A DNA stretch of 64,000 bases. Origin: Glossina fuscipes. Its lineage: Eukaryota; Arthropoda; Insecta; Diptera; Glossinidae. Positions within the stretch are counted from its first letter, which is position 1; each line of letters starts with the position of its first letter. The notes below the pieces were generated by a model, which ran no database searches, was not told where the DNA came from, and saw only the letters and a program-made list of their open reading frames with translations. The stretch is from contig NW_023998459.1 in the NCBI RefSeq assembly GCF_014805625.2, positions 2,475,924-2,539,923 of the forward strand, written 5' to 3'. This document shows positions 1-10,852 of this stretch, piece after piece. A program made the translations under genes and the position numbers.

Positions 1-834
1 ACGTCACACTTAACGCGTTTGTTTCTGAGCGACAAAAAACTTGTAATGTCCTCACCGTTCGAAAGGAAAAGAGCGACTCTCTTGCGATCAAGCTTTTTCG
101 AAAACTTTTTCTTAAACTTTCCACACTCATGCAGCGAACTGAGAGTTTACCGAATTCTCTTTTGTTTTCTCTCTCCTTTTCCGCCCTTTTTTTTTGAAGC
201 ATCTGGCAAAACATGCATATGAACAAGCAGAGGTCAACGAATGTCACACGGAGTTTAAAACTTCTTTCTTTTTTCTTTTTATTGTCCACGAATTTTAATA
301 ATAGGACTTTGCATATTCGAAAATCTATTTCTCAGCCAAATAAACTGTACTCTGCATATCTGTATGTTCCGTTTTGTAAGTGGGGGAAAAGGAGTACTTT
401 TTACAACATTTTTGTAATTTTGGGATATATACAAATTTCGTATTTTTTTACTATTTTCTGTTTACTAGCCTTTAGATGTTTGTTATTTTTACTTTTTAGT
501 TAAATTTTGCTTACCAATATTTTGGTATACAACGCAAATATTTATATAAAAATTTTGTTTATATTCATAGTAGCATTTGTGTATGTTTAACGAGCACGTC
601 TTGAGTTCTTTTTATTTTGCAATGTTAACAAATTAGTATTAATTAACAAAATCCCTTTTTAAAAGAATTTAGTTAAGAAAAGAAACGATTCTTTAAAATA
701 AAAACGAGCATTACTTCAATTGTTACTTTTTTTTTATATCTTCTTTATACAATCGGCAAATAAAGCAACCGCTTGCTTGGGCCGCTACCACTAGACTCTC
801 TGCAGACAAGATCAAAAACTAACTCCTGCAAAAC
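1..834. other. AT-rich stretch without recognisable gene
   Basis: The open frames here are short and low in complexity (T-rich runs), with no domain that I recognise. I see no splice-bounded exon. Probably intergenic or intronic. Confidence 0.5.
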
Positions 835-965
835 TCTCTTTTCCTTTTTTTCCTTCTTCTTGCATAGCAGCAAGCCGCTATTCTTGTGATCACGCGATTT
901 TGCGTAACAGGTTGCCGTTATTACTACTTTTTCGGCAGCAGCAGACCGACTGATCTCCCTTCAGC
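835..965 (+). repeat. Dispersed repeat A, copy 1
   Basis: This copy shares its core with 10640-10852 (same strand) and 62860-63080 (opposite strand). The common parts, in order, are a pyrimidine-rich lead, the near-palindrome AGCAAGCCGCTA (in the other copies the fuller TAGCGGCAAGCCGCTA), a block reading GATCACGCGATTTTGC, then GTTATTACT..TTT and the end motif AGACCGACTGA. The palindrome can form a GC-rich stem in otherwise AT-rich DNA. No coding frame is shared. It is most likely a short non-autonomous transposon such as a MITE or a Helitron-like piece; the class is not settled. Confidence 0.6.
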
Positions 966-1159
966 AATTGACTCTTCATTCAATTCTATGATATTAAATT
1001 AAGAGAAATGTGAGAAGCTGTTATTTTCAAGACGAAGTAGTTCAAGACGGAATATGTTATTGACTCACGCAACTTGGAGAACGTGGACTCCTTCCTTGAT
1101 CAAGGTAAAATTTTCAACAATAAAATCATAAAAATTTACATATTGAACAGTCTTACACT

Positions 1160-1575
1160 AAAGTTGGATCAATGCTAGAATTTGTTAAACACTAGTTGAA
1201 AGAATTCGATGACCAATGCGTATCGATAAGACTATATATGAGCCTGCACTGGAATTCGCCTCTGTTGTATCTTATCATTGCCATGTTAATTGAATTGAAT
1301 GTTTGCAGAAACAGTTCTCGATATATGTGCTAATAAATTTATATTGGGAGTATCTTGTCCCTCTGTTGTTATATGCACATAGGTTACTTCACTCGGGAAA
1401 CGTAGTGTATTCTTCGGTATCAGCCTCATAACAAAGGTGATGTATGCAATCCTTGAGTTCCTGAGATCAATTTTTATATATCTAAAAGTTTTTACATATG
1501 TAGAGATGTAAATGAGGCTAATAACCTAATACCTCGCTCGGTTCCTATACGTTTCATTAAAACCACGTTGTTTAA
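1160..1575 (+). pseudogene. CR1-like LINE relic, 5' half (end of RT ORF2)
   Basis: The plus strand follows the 3' part of ORF2 of the three CR1-like copies in this window at nucleotide level. It covers the 'CLVRPILEYASVV' region (near 1240-1265), the Gln-Lys-Gln-Phe segment (near 1310), the 'LEKRRFVLGV' region (near 1395-1420) and the 'VPNR' region (near 1535). It is full of indels and stops, so it is an old copy. It stops at the TTAA at 1572-1575, where a piggyBac element has inserted, and resumes at 4190. Confidence 0.65.
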
Positions 1576-1714
1576 CACTAAACCTACCAACATTTCATGT
1601 ATACCTATTCCTAACATATGTATCTTAGTAAAGTAGATAGTAAACAAAATATTTTTCTGATGCTACAATAAAAACTTGTTCCCCGCTTTTCGATGTTGTA
1701 TGTTTTACTTACTT

Positions 1715-2327
1715 TTATGCATTTTCATCACATTTTTTACAAATTACAGCATTTTGTATTGCACATTTTCCACATACGTATTTTTTACGTTTTATACAAA
1801 TTTTGTTTGTTTTGTTGACTTTACAATATCTTATTTGACAAGATCTCCGTTCAGAAGAAACAGTGTTTGTATTTATTATTGTTTTTGATAAGCGATCTTT
1901 GCTTATCTGTTTCTCTTTCTGATATTCGGTCCCAAGTTCTTCTGTCAATTGAAATAAATACTCTTGCCTCGATATTTCCTCATCCGTCGTTTCTTTATAT
2001 AAAATCCAAGCATTTATCCCGGCTAAATCTAATAGTAGACTCATAGTTGTCGAGAAAAATGATGGACACCATTTCATGTTCCATTAATATGATAACTTAA
2101 TATTTTTAGCCTCATATGTGCCGCGTGCATATAGAAGTCCAACAAATGCATATAAATTTGCAATAGATAAATTCCATTTCGTTTTCAAAACTCGAAATGC
2201 CTCTGATTCCATATATTCTCTTTTCAATCATTTCATGATCAGTAATCAAAGAATATTCTGATTTAACTCTGCCCTTCATAATATTTCGTTTAGCGTATCC
2301 TGTCGGTCCTGATATTTCCTTGAAAAT
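1715..2327 (-). pseudogene. piggyBac transposase remnant, C-terminal part
   Basis: On the minus strand this reads a piggyBac-type (DDE_Tnp_1_7) start, with 'GLLYARG' and 'WNMKW' near 2070-2200. At about 2040 it jumps to the far C-terminus: 'INAWILY' followed by a Cys-rich tail with the C-x2-C pairs 'CGKC' and 'CKKC', typical of the C-terminal zinc finger of this family. The middle of the DDE domain, with most catalytic Asp residues, is missing. At least one frameshift (near 2190) and one stop (near 2093) break it further. The frame continues across the mariner into 3612-3930. Confidence 0.75.
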
Positions 2328-2328
2328 A

Positions 2329-3611
2329 TTAGGTTGGGGAAAAAGAAATCTATTATTTTTATATGAACTTCAGGACTTTATTTAATATGCTTCAGATTGT
2401 CCGATTTGGGTCAAATATGCACCGTTTTGTTGTATGATTTGTGGCCATTTTAAAGGTAACTTCAAAATGCCTCTCATAGAAGTCCTGGTCTCTATTTGCA
2501 AAAAACTCTAGTAGTCGATTTTCACAATCCTTCCTAGCTTCCAATTTTTTATCATTAAAAAATTTTGCAATGCAAGAAAAAGATGATAATCGCTTGGTGC
2601 CAAGTCCGGACTGTATGGCGGATGCATTAAAACTTCCCAACCAAGCTCCCGAAGTTTCTCGCGAGTCACTGGAGATGTGTGTGGCCTAGCGTTGTCCTGG
2701 TGGAACACGACACCTCTCCTGTTGGCCAATTCTGGCCGTTTCTGGTCAATCGCTATCTTTAAACGGTCCAGTTGTTGACAGTAGAGATCAGATTTTGGCG
2801 TTTGGCCATATGGAAGCAACTCATAATAAATAATCCCCTCCAGTCCCACCAAATGCATAGTAAAACGTTCCTGGCCGTTAGTCCTGGTTTGACAACCGTT
2901 TGAGGTGCTTCACCGCTCTTTGACCACGATCGTTTTCGCACAGGGTTATCGTATGTGATCCATTTCTCATCTCCAGTCACCATCCGTTTAAGAAATGGGT
3001 CTATCTCATTCCGTTTGGCCAAGGCTTCGCAGATGGAAATTCGATCCATCATGTTTTTTTCTGTTAATTGGTGTGGCACCCAAACATCGAGCTTCTTTTT
3101 GAATCCAGCTTTGTGTAAATGGTTTAAAACTGTTTTATGGTCGATTTTTAGCTCCTGGGCGATGTTACGACTGCTAAAATGCCGGTCAACTTCGATCATT
3201 TCTTCGATTTTATCGGCATTTTTGACGACCGGCCTACCTGTGCGAGGTGCATCTTTAACATCAAAAATTCCTGAACGGAATCTACGAAACCAAAATTGCA
3301 CATAATTGGCTGTTACAGTATCGGAACCATAAACACTATTCACAATTTTAGCCGCCTGGCTTGCATTTTTGCCTTTGTCAAAGAAAAACTGTAAAATGTA
3401 CCGAATTTTCTCTTCGTTCACTTCCATTTTTAACACGCTGTAACTCACAACTGAATGCACCAAACAAAAAACAGCAAAAGAATTTTTTTACTGCGAAATG
3501 TACAGTATGTAAATGTACAGTATCGGACATTGTTTGATCGATACTTTACGAGAAATCTATCAGTGCAGCCATCTACCGAAAAAATAATGGATTTCTTTTT
3601 CCCCAAACTAA
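2329..3611 (-). mobile_element. mariner transposon (mellifera-type), TA-flanked, nested in piggyBac
   Basis: The ends are TTAGGTTGGGGAAAAAG at 2329 and TTAGTTTGGGGAAAAAG inverted at 3611. The inverted repeats match for about 30 bp with very few differences. TA lies at both flanks (2327-2328 and 3612-3613). The length of 1283 bp is normal for a full-length mariner. It carries one transposase gene on the minus strand. It is younger than the piggyBac it interrupts: removing it restores an uninterrupted piggyBac frame across the junction. Confidence 0.92.
2392..3427 (-). pseudogene. mariner transposase (Tc1/mariner DD34D), frameshifted
   Basis: This is a cut-and-paste transposase of the mariner family, closest by eye to the mellifera/capitata group. 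The start is taken at 3427 (MEVNEEK); an upstream in-frame ATG is possible. The order is an N-terminal paired-type helix-turn-helix region (residues 1-110, 'GRPVV' linker), then the catalytic domain. The catalytic Asp residues are in TGDEKW, FHQDNARPH and YSPDLAPSDY, the last two with DD34D spacing. Full length would be about 345 aa. At least two frameshifts break it: near 2850 (before 'YYELLPYG') and near 2560 (after 'LALQNF'). It is therefore not functional as read, but it is recent enough that the protein is readable end to end. Confidence 0.9.
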
Positions 3612-3930
3612 TATTATAAATCGATGTTCTTCTAATGTTAGATCGTTCTTTTATTTTTTTCCAAACAGTTCTGTCCATAGCAGTTTCAATCTCTTCCTCA
3701 TTTTCACTTTCGGAACTAACTATGAATCTCTTTCTTTTTTGTCCTCTTCGTATTCAAAATATTCTCTTCGTCCGTATCGCTGTCAAATAAGTCACAATAA
3801 TTTTCTGTAGTATCATCATCAGCATCGTAAACTTCTCGATCATCTTCCGAACAATCCTCGTTGATATAATTTATTTTGTCTAATAAATTGATATTCCTCG
3901 AATGTCTTGATATTTTTGGGGATGAATATA
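3612..3930 (-). pseudogene. piggyBac transposase remnant, acidic N-terminus
   Basis: On the minus strand an open stretch rich in Asp, Glu and Ser ('NEDCSEDDREVYDADDD') runs into 'RTVWKKIKERS'. Acidic, poorly conserved N-termini are usual in piggyBac transposases. Read across the mariner insertion it joins 'RTSIYN' to 'IFKEISGPTGYAKRN' without loss of frame, so this is the 5' end of the gene at 1715-2327. One frameshift occurs near 3725. The start codon is not identified; an acceptor-like TTTCAG lies near 3945. Confidence 0.65.
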
Positions 3931-4189
3931 CAAATGATAAAGTAAAGACTGAAATATAAAAATATTAATCAAACGGGGCAAAAACATTGAGAACAGAAAT
4001 AAAAAAACAATTGTAAATCATACCACAAGATATTGTTGGGTCTGTTGACTTTGTTGAAACTCTCACGTATACCACGTAATAACTTTTATTATAATATAAT
4101 TATAATATCTATTATACACTGAAATTTTGATGCTCTCTTTAAACGAAATTTTAAAAACGGTCATTTGACCACGCATGGTAGGCTTAGTG

Positions 4190-4525
4190 TTAATACCCGT
4201 CTATTGCCAATATCTTACCTAAACTAAACTTAAACTAAAATTTACGAATTTTATTATCGCGATAGAATACGGCAATGTACTAAATAATGTTGGTATATTT
4301 TTCATAAGCTTTGGCATCTTTTTCAGTGTTTTTTGTTGACGTGTACATTCGTAGTTAAGGTAAATCAGCTAGATAAGTGAAATTAAACTCGTAGCATTAA
4401 CGATTCTTCTATTTAACTTGAAACTTTTTTAAGCCCTTAAACTTAAGCATTGTCTAAGTCAACTAAGTCTTTACTATAGTTGAATTCTGTATATATTTGA
4501 CCATAATGAATAAATAAATCCAAAC
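4190..4525 (+). pseudogene. CR1-like LINE relic, 3' end and tail
   Basis: This resumes the LINE relic cut by piggyBac. The insertion site corresponds to the TTTAACCCG word present in the intact ORF2 copies (for example near 21078). It then follows the last ORF2 codons loosely and ends in a 3' UTR like the other copies (a GTTGAATT..TAT segment, then AATGAATAAATAAAT near 4506-4520). It is heavily mutated. The join to 1160-1575 is inferred from collinearity with the complete copies. Confidence 0.5.
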
Positions 4526-6160
4526 AAAAAACATTTTTCCAAAGGAAAACACCTTACATCTCCATCATCGATGAGCTTTAATGGTTGTGACTCTTCTTAC
4601 GACCAACAAGTCTCAATTTTTGTTGCCGAATATTTGCAATGAAATTCTCTACCACTGCGTTCTGTTCTGCTAGCAGCTACTCGCACCAAATAATTAGCTT
4701 AGTTTTGGTTTCTAATTTGGTGGTTTCTAAATGTGAGGTACTTTACACAGTTTACGATCATTAAACATTATACTTGGTCAAGGCCGACCATCGAATATCC
4801 TACACTGCTTCGTCTAGTCCTGCTATCCGTTAGTTTTGCTAAAAATACAGCAAATATTACACATTACTACACATTATTTTTATGCAAACTTTTACTTCTC
4901 ATGAAAGCCAGCATATTAGAAAGTTTCCAAAACATCCTATGACGTGATCTAAATTGAGCTAACCTAATTTACTTCCTGCTAAGGTGTGAATAAATGTCAA
5001 TCAATCCAAACACATAAATTTGGACTAGCACTATTTTCCATACTTTTTGCCTGTTTTTCGTTTCAAGCACTGTTAAGTTAAAAGAAACGCGAAGTTAACA
5101 AACAAGTCATAACAGGTGCCTGTCATTGTATTAAGTATTTTCAGAATAATTAAAATGAACTGCAACGACTTTTTCCCGGGAAATAAGAAATTTATGCTTA
5201 GTCTAACAAAACATATTTTGCACGCACTTCTTTTACATAAACACAATGCTAGAAAGATTTTGACAAACCGACATAATTACCTAAGTTGCAGATAATTGCT
5301 GACCAAAGCAACGTTATTTTTGCATGTACTATTTTCGTTTTCTTGTTTTTGAATGATTTTTATGATTATAATTATGACGCTACATGGAATTGTATACAAC
5401 TGATATTCTGAACGGTTTCCAAAAATTTTTTTAATTTTTCGGTTTCCATTATAGAAAACTAAGATTACAATTTTTTTCCATATAAGGACTTCCCTTCGCT
5501 TCATTTTGTTGCTAAATTAACATTATGGATCAATTTTCAAAACAAAATGTCAACAATTAAACTTCTCTTTCAAGAACTTACTCTAAATGAGAAATCTTAT
5601 ATGGAATGGAGTTCAAATTTGGTTCACTTAATGTTTACGTCAAATTTCTATCGTAAACAAATTTTCATAATAAAACATTAACAATTAGGCCTTTTCGGAA
5701 TATAAGGACCTGCGTGGCCCAAATTCAGTAAAAATGATTTCCCTAATTTTCACAATGAAGAACTAAAAATTATTGTACTGATTATGCGTCTTTTAGTTAC
5801 CTAGCGGTCATTTGAAAGGCGTACCTTGAAACCCGTTGGGTTAGCGTTATGTAAGACTGTCACGCATGGTATCCAGTAGCCAGCTTGACATCAAGAAAAA
5901 GAACAATATCTAAATATTTCTCTGCCTTTTGCATAAATTTTTCCAGTAACCATGCATGTTTGCAGGTGAATTAGATATCTCTCGTTACTTCTCGCGTTTT
6001 TCATTATGAGCCACCCAATCATAGTCAAAAATTTTAACCGAAGCAATGCGCAAGCTAATGGAAACTAAATTCAATTGGCTTAGCAAACACAAAATAAAGC
6101 TATATTTCGAAAAGGAACTGATAAAATTTAATGTTTGCATTTACTTTATTTTAATTTCTT
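4526..6160. other. No gene recognised
   Basis: AT-rich, with only short frames lacking recognisable domains. Around 5806-5865 there is a faint resemblance to the piggyBac right end (CGGTCATTTGA and CACGCATGGTA), too weak to call. Confidence 0.5.
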
Positions 6161-6163
6161 TTT

Positions 6164-6663
6164 ACACCCACCACTGTAAAATGGCGGTATACTAACTTTG
6201 GTTGAAGGCAGGTTGGTATTGAAAATGGGCGAAATTAAATAGAGCAGAAGCCCGGAATGGAGTATAAGTTGAAAGTAACTCCGTTTTTCTCAACAAAAAT
6301 TTGCGAACTTTTATTCGTTGCACAGAAATTATAAAATTAGAAGACTGCAACGTACCACATTTACTTTACGAACTAATCTCTTTACATGCAAAATGAAAAA
6401 ATCGGCCGCGCCCACGCAAAGTGATTAAAGTTTATTTTTTTTTTATTTTATGTTTATTTATCATAAAGCAAAGAAGACAGAATGTTTAAAACTATTTTGT
6501 ACGTTCCTCAAATGAATATACACGTATTATTTGCCTACAAAAGGGTTAATTCTAAAATGAATACGGTGGACACTGCGAATACTTTTTTCTTATAAATACC
6601 AACAAAATGGATGTCAAATAAAAGAATTTAAAAAATAGTATGCGAAAAGCATAGTGGTGGGTA
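6164..6663. repeat. MITE-like repeat with inverted CCCACCACT ends
   Basis: The left end reads ACACCCACCACTGTA (about 6164-6178), and the right end reads, inverted, ATACCCACCACTATG (about 6649-6663). This gives imperfect terminal inverted repeats around a 0.5 kb AT-rich interior with no coding frame. The phrase resembles the ends of abundant short repeats in muscoid and tephritid flies, but the family is not identified. Confidence 0.45.
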
Positions 6664-6829
6664 TGCGAGATTCGTCCCCTTGTTTATGTTTGCTCGGTTC
6701 ATAAATACAGGAATGAAAGCAGAGTTGACTAATGGCCCCCCCCAAAAAAAAACCGTGGAAAAAGTAGTGGTGCCGACTGCGAATTAAGTTAATTCAATTT
6801 TCAATTTTTTTTTTTATTTTCATTCATTA

Positions 6830-7030
6830 TTTTCATTGTATATGCGACGTTTATTTATTTTATATATCATTTATAATTTATTTTATTTCCAATTTATAGC
6901 TTTTTTCTTTTATAAACCACCAACACTAATTTAGAGTAACCACTACTAACGTAAAACATGAGCAATTTTGCTTACGCCTGTTTCGATAATTTTAAGAGAG
7001 CGTTTCTCGCACCTCTTATATAGCTAAAAT
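6830..7030 (+). repeat. Dispersed repeat B, copy 1
   Basis: This matches 22085-22260 (inverted) and more loosely 29515-29630 (inverted). The shared order is an AATTTATTTTATTT run, a CCA..ATTTA..GC block, an ACATGAGCAATTTTG or ACGTGAGCAATTTTT motif, and GAGAGCGTTTCTCGCA. There is no coding potential. It is a non-autonomous element or a fragment of one. Confidence 0.55.
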
Positions 7031-7189
7031 GGTCGAACCTCGCAACACCATACATCACTAGCGCCTAGAGTTTTTACCATGTAAATATTCAGTTTTCTTA
7101 GGAACGATTATATACGAGGCAGTCGAACAATTTCCCCGGCCGAAATAAATTTTTCGTAACAATTTGGAATGCCGAAACACTATTACACA

Positions 7190-7520
7190 GCGAGTTTTGT
7201 CGAAAAAATGTGAAAATTGCAATTTTTTGCCATATAACTCGTTTTTAAAATATTATGGGGGCTGGTCGAAAAAGTGAAGTTAAAAGATCGATGCGAATCA
7301 TTTTCAATCCGCGTTCTTTTTTGAGTTAAAGCACGTCAGCGTATCAAACTTCATCAAAAGATCTCAAAACTTCGTGCCTGTGGGTTTAGTACAAATATAC
7401 ATGGACAGACGGATAGACAGGCTTAGATCAAATCATGCAATCTCATCAGGTATCCTTAAATCGCTGATGAAATGTCCGGCGTTATAGTAGATATTTTTGA
7501 TCTTTCTCTAAAAACTGTCC
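7190..7520. repeat. Dispersed repeat C, copy 1 (GTCCGTC-type)
   Basis: It contains the phrase ATACATGGACAGACGGATAG (7398-7417), the inverted form of the GTCCGTC arms seen at 41650-42200, together with text such as CCATATAACTCG. Such arms are common in degraded repeats of higher flies. It has no coding frame. The class is not assigned. Confidence 0.4.
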
Positions 7521-8970
7521 CTCTACTGACGTGTTAGAACAGTAGGCATGTGCGACCAGTTCTAAGCTTTGATTCTTAGCCCCAGTTGACGCAGTACAGC
7601 AGGAGGATGTCTTGTTTTCCCATTATGAATAATTAAGATGAAGGTGATACGGACGGTGCAGCTTAATATCTATTCCTACGTAACATGGCGAAGAGGAATA
7701 CTCAGTTTTTCATATGTTCAGCTTGTTAGGGCTAGCACTGAATGAATTTTTAAGAGTGAGATGGTAAGTTTGATAAGAGCACGTGTTAAGCAAAGGAAAA
7801 ACGTTGCATTTTTAGAAACATAATTTTTTTTCGTAAGGGGCCCATTATTACGTGGGCTAAGTCAATAAATATGGCTTATATATCCACTCAAAAAAATTGT
7901 TGAAGAAAAAAAATTTTCTTCTGTTGCCATTTAAAAAAATGAAGTGTTATCTTTGGCGGCAGTCACTCAGCTGGGTGTTGTACCTAAACTAAGTTACTCT
8001 AACTTACTATCGATCTGTATCTATGTTCCTCTCCCTTACTTGTTTTCTTCGAGCTCTCATAAAGTGTTGCGTTGGTTTCATAGGCAATCACTTTTCAATT
8101 ATGATCCTTTCGGCATTGTTCTAATGTTTTCAAAAACTGCTTGCTTCTTCCCTTTCTGCTAGTAAACCCAAGTTAATTCTTGACACTGGATAGATTATAT
8201 AAACTTAGATTTGCACCCAATTACTATTTATTGTGGATGATTGTATCTACTTGGTTTATCCGTTTTACTCATTCTTCTTACTGCGAACCAAACGAAACAG
8301 AGAACCAAATCAAATAAAAACTGCAACGCTGCCAATCTATATACGTATTTATGTATTCGCTTCATATGAAGTTGAAAGAGTTTACCTTTCTGAGGTTTTT
8401 TCGTTAGCTGAACATCTGTGGATTAAAACAAAAACCTTCCTGAATAAGTTCGTCGTATCGACATCCAAATCGTCTAAATATTTTTGTAATTTTTTTGTTT
8501 GGCTATAGAATTTTCCTTTGAAATATTCTTTTATCAATCAAAAAAAAAAATTAAATGTGGACCAGATTCGAATCCAATCAATGTTAGTCTTACGTATATT
8601 TTCTTAACTAATTTCATAATATATGTATTTAAATGAGTGTGATTTTCACAGATTAAAGCTAATTACATGTATACAATTACGGAATTCCAATTAAATTGCT
8701 TCAACGTATTTTTAACAATAATCACTAGATCGTCCAATTTCGTATTATCTCTCATTGAGGGACAGAGTGAACTGGTTTACCCTTTGAGAACTTTATTGCA
8801 AAACTTTTAAAGCGTTTACTGCCAGTTGTAACGGATTTACGTCTTGTTTATACATTGCAGCGTTCGGAAAAATAAGTCATGGCTAAATGGATTCAAGGTC
8901 GAATGCAGCTCAATCAAATATCGTCTAGCTTGAAACGGAGAACGCGTGAACTTCTGTACATATATATGAG
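7521..8970. other. No gene recognised
   Basis: Open frames at 7944-8162 and 8233-8508 are AT-rich, have no family resemblance and look like chance frames. Nothing else is supported. Confidence 0.45.
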
Positions 8971-8975
8971 GTAAC

Positions 8976-9055
8976 GCGGCCTAGCTCGTAGACGGTAGAG
9001 CGGTTGCCTGCTTTCTCTTGGCCCGCTGTGCCGCATTACAAAAAAAAAAAAAATA
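8976..9055 (+). repeat. tRNA-like (SINE-like) fragment with A-tail
   Basis: GCGGCCTAGCTCGTAGACGG followed by TAGAGCGGTTGCCTGC resembles the 5' half and A box of a tRNA (the TAGCTC..GG..TAGAGC pattern). The 3' half and B box are not recognisable, and the stretch ends in an A-rich run (9039-9052). A truncated tRNA-derived SINE or a decayed tRNA pseudogene are both possible; it cannot fold as a complete tRNA. Confidence 0.35.
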
Positions 9056-10639
9056 AATGTATGTATATAAACTAACAGCAAAATAAATGCCTTCAAACGG
9101 CTTTTTTTTGTTGTCCTGTGTAAGTCAGTCTGCAGGGTCTGTCGTCCGTCGTTCGTTGGTCCCGTCTTCGTCTGTCAGTATCCGTCCCCAATCCTCCTAT
9201 CTCCACGCATGCGTGACGCCTTCCATACTCCACCTCAGCGGAGGGGTACTCCACTTAATTATTCATCCTTTTTTTTTTTTCTTAATTAACTAAAATAATC
9301 CCTGACTTTTGTCATCAGCTGTTGAATGGGTGACAGCTTCATTATTCGTGCAAATAATAAAGAGGTGCTCATGAAGTTACTTTCTTTGTGACTATTTAGT
9401 TTCCTGAGAATGGCCGCAAATGCAAAATTATTCGATTCTTTCCTTCCAATGCTGTTTGTATTCAATCGACGACAAACCCAAACTGCAAAACACCAAGGCA
9501 GGCAATTTCACCACAATACAAACTTTTAAGTCATTAACAGGGGCTTAGCTACTTGCCCTTTTTACCAGGATGTGTTGAATAAAAAAGATTTTTACTTTTT
9601 CTACTCTTAAAAAGGGTTTAACGCACACTTTATTTACCGATTTTGTGTTAGTTTCAATATAAAAAAACGAAAACTTGAACTTTTAAATAGTCATTAAAAC
9701 ACCAGCAAGTAAAATCAATCCAATTTAGCACTAATAGAAATAAATAGTTGTTAACATAACCGCATATGTTTCTTGTTTTACTTTTTAACTAGAGATTTTT
9801 TATTGTTAACAGATTGCTTTTCCTTTCGGTACCTTAGTTTATTTGTTCTTCGACGCATTCTTTCATCTTCTTTATTTTTCTTCTCTTCCACTTTTGCCAA
9901 ATACATTCCTTTTACCAAACGAGTTGTTTCTAGTTGTTATAAATTGTTCAATATGAAGAAATTATGCAATTGGACACAAGACTTGTAATAATGTTTGACT
10001 AAAAATTGCGAGGAATAATGTACCAAATGTTTCTGTTCATTTTCTTTTGAATTTCCATTATAATTAACCTTTAATTAAAGTAAATAACCTTTTTGCATAG
10101 GAAATTAAAGAATTAGTTACTATTTTTAGACTTAGTTTGGCTTTTACACTTTATACTTATCATAGATCCCTCTAGAACAATTTTCCTTGCCGTTGAGACA
10201 GAACTATGCATAAGTTTCTTATCCGTAGTTAACCTTGCAATTTAATTTAACGTAAATTTTCTTCATGACTTTATATTTTGTTTCATAATTGATATGCTTT
10301 TTTTCTTTTTAAAAATACTATCGCTTATTTCTTTGTTTTTCTCTAATGCCTTTGTGTGTTTTTTTGTGTTACACTTAGGCTCCTTTCTTATACTCAATTT
10401 CACTTTAAACCCAAGATATTATTAATCTTTTTCTTATTAGTATTTTTTCATGCTTTATTAACACTTACAATGATTTAAACTAAATCTTGTATCGATTACA
10501 TTTACAAGTAGAAAACAAGATTTTTAATTAGTTTTTCTTTTTTTTATCCTTTTTCATTTTTAATAAATTTTTACTACAAAGAAGGTCAATTATTCTGATT
10601 TAAACGTCACCATCGTCTTCCATCCGATCTCTTTCACAA
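9056..10639. other. No gene recognised
   Basis: AT-rich with T-rich runs. The frames at 9087-9293 and 9773-9988 show no domain and no codon structure that I would trust. Confidence 0.45.
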
Positions 10640-10852
10640 CTCAAACATCACTGCCCCGTAGCCAAAACAACAACCACCGGAAACTTAACCATAATTTTCT
10701 TGCTCTCTTCTCCCAAATTGTTTCATTTTTCTTTCGCTTGATCTCTTTGTGCGTAGCGGCAAGCCGCTATTTTGGTGATCATGCGATTTTGCATAACGGC
10801 ATGAAGTTAATACTACATTTACGACAAAAACAGACCGACTGATACCCCACCC
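10640..10852 (+). repeat. Dispersed repeat A, copy 2
   Basis: This carries the core TAGCGGCAAGCCGCTA palindrome (10756-10771), the GATCATGCGATTTTGC block, the GTTAATACT..TTACGACAAAAAC segment and the ACAGACCGACTGA end. It is closer to the copy at 62860-63080 than to the copy at 835-965. Upstream is a CTCAAACATC..CCGTAGCC segment that may belong to the element. Confidence 0.6.

Larger units (their letters stand above)
1576..4189 (-). mobile_element. piggyBac-type DNA transposon, internally deleted, hosting a mariner
   Basis: The terminal inverted repeats are CACTAAACCTACCA (1576-1589) and, inverted at the other end, CACTAAGCCTACCA (4176-4189). Both ends are flanked by TTAA (1572-1575 and 4190-4193), the target duplication expected of piggyBac. 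Without the nested mariner (2329-3611) the element is about 1.3 kb, much shorter than an autonomous piggyBac of roughly 2.4 kb. The deletion removed most of the catalytic domain. The element sits inside a CR1-like LINE tail. Confidence 0.8.

Noticed and set aside
1715..1888. Plus-strand frame rich in Phe and Tyr (1676-1888)
   Set aside because: Opposite strand is the piggyBac zinc-finger tail; shadow frame.
2955..3305. Plus-strand 116 aa frame inside the mariner
   Set aside because: Shadow of the transposase on the minus strand.
5806..5865. Phrase resembling a piggyBac end (CGGTCATTTGA..CACGCATGGTA)
   Set aside because: The order is broken, no TTAA-flanked inverted partner was found.
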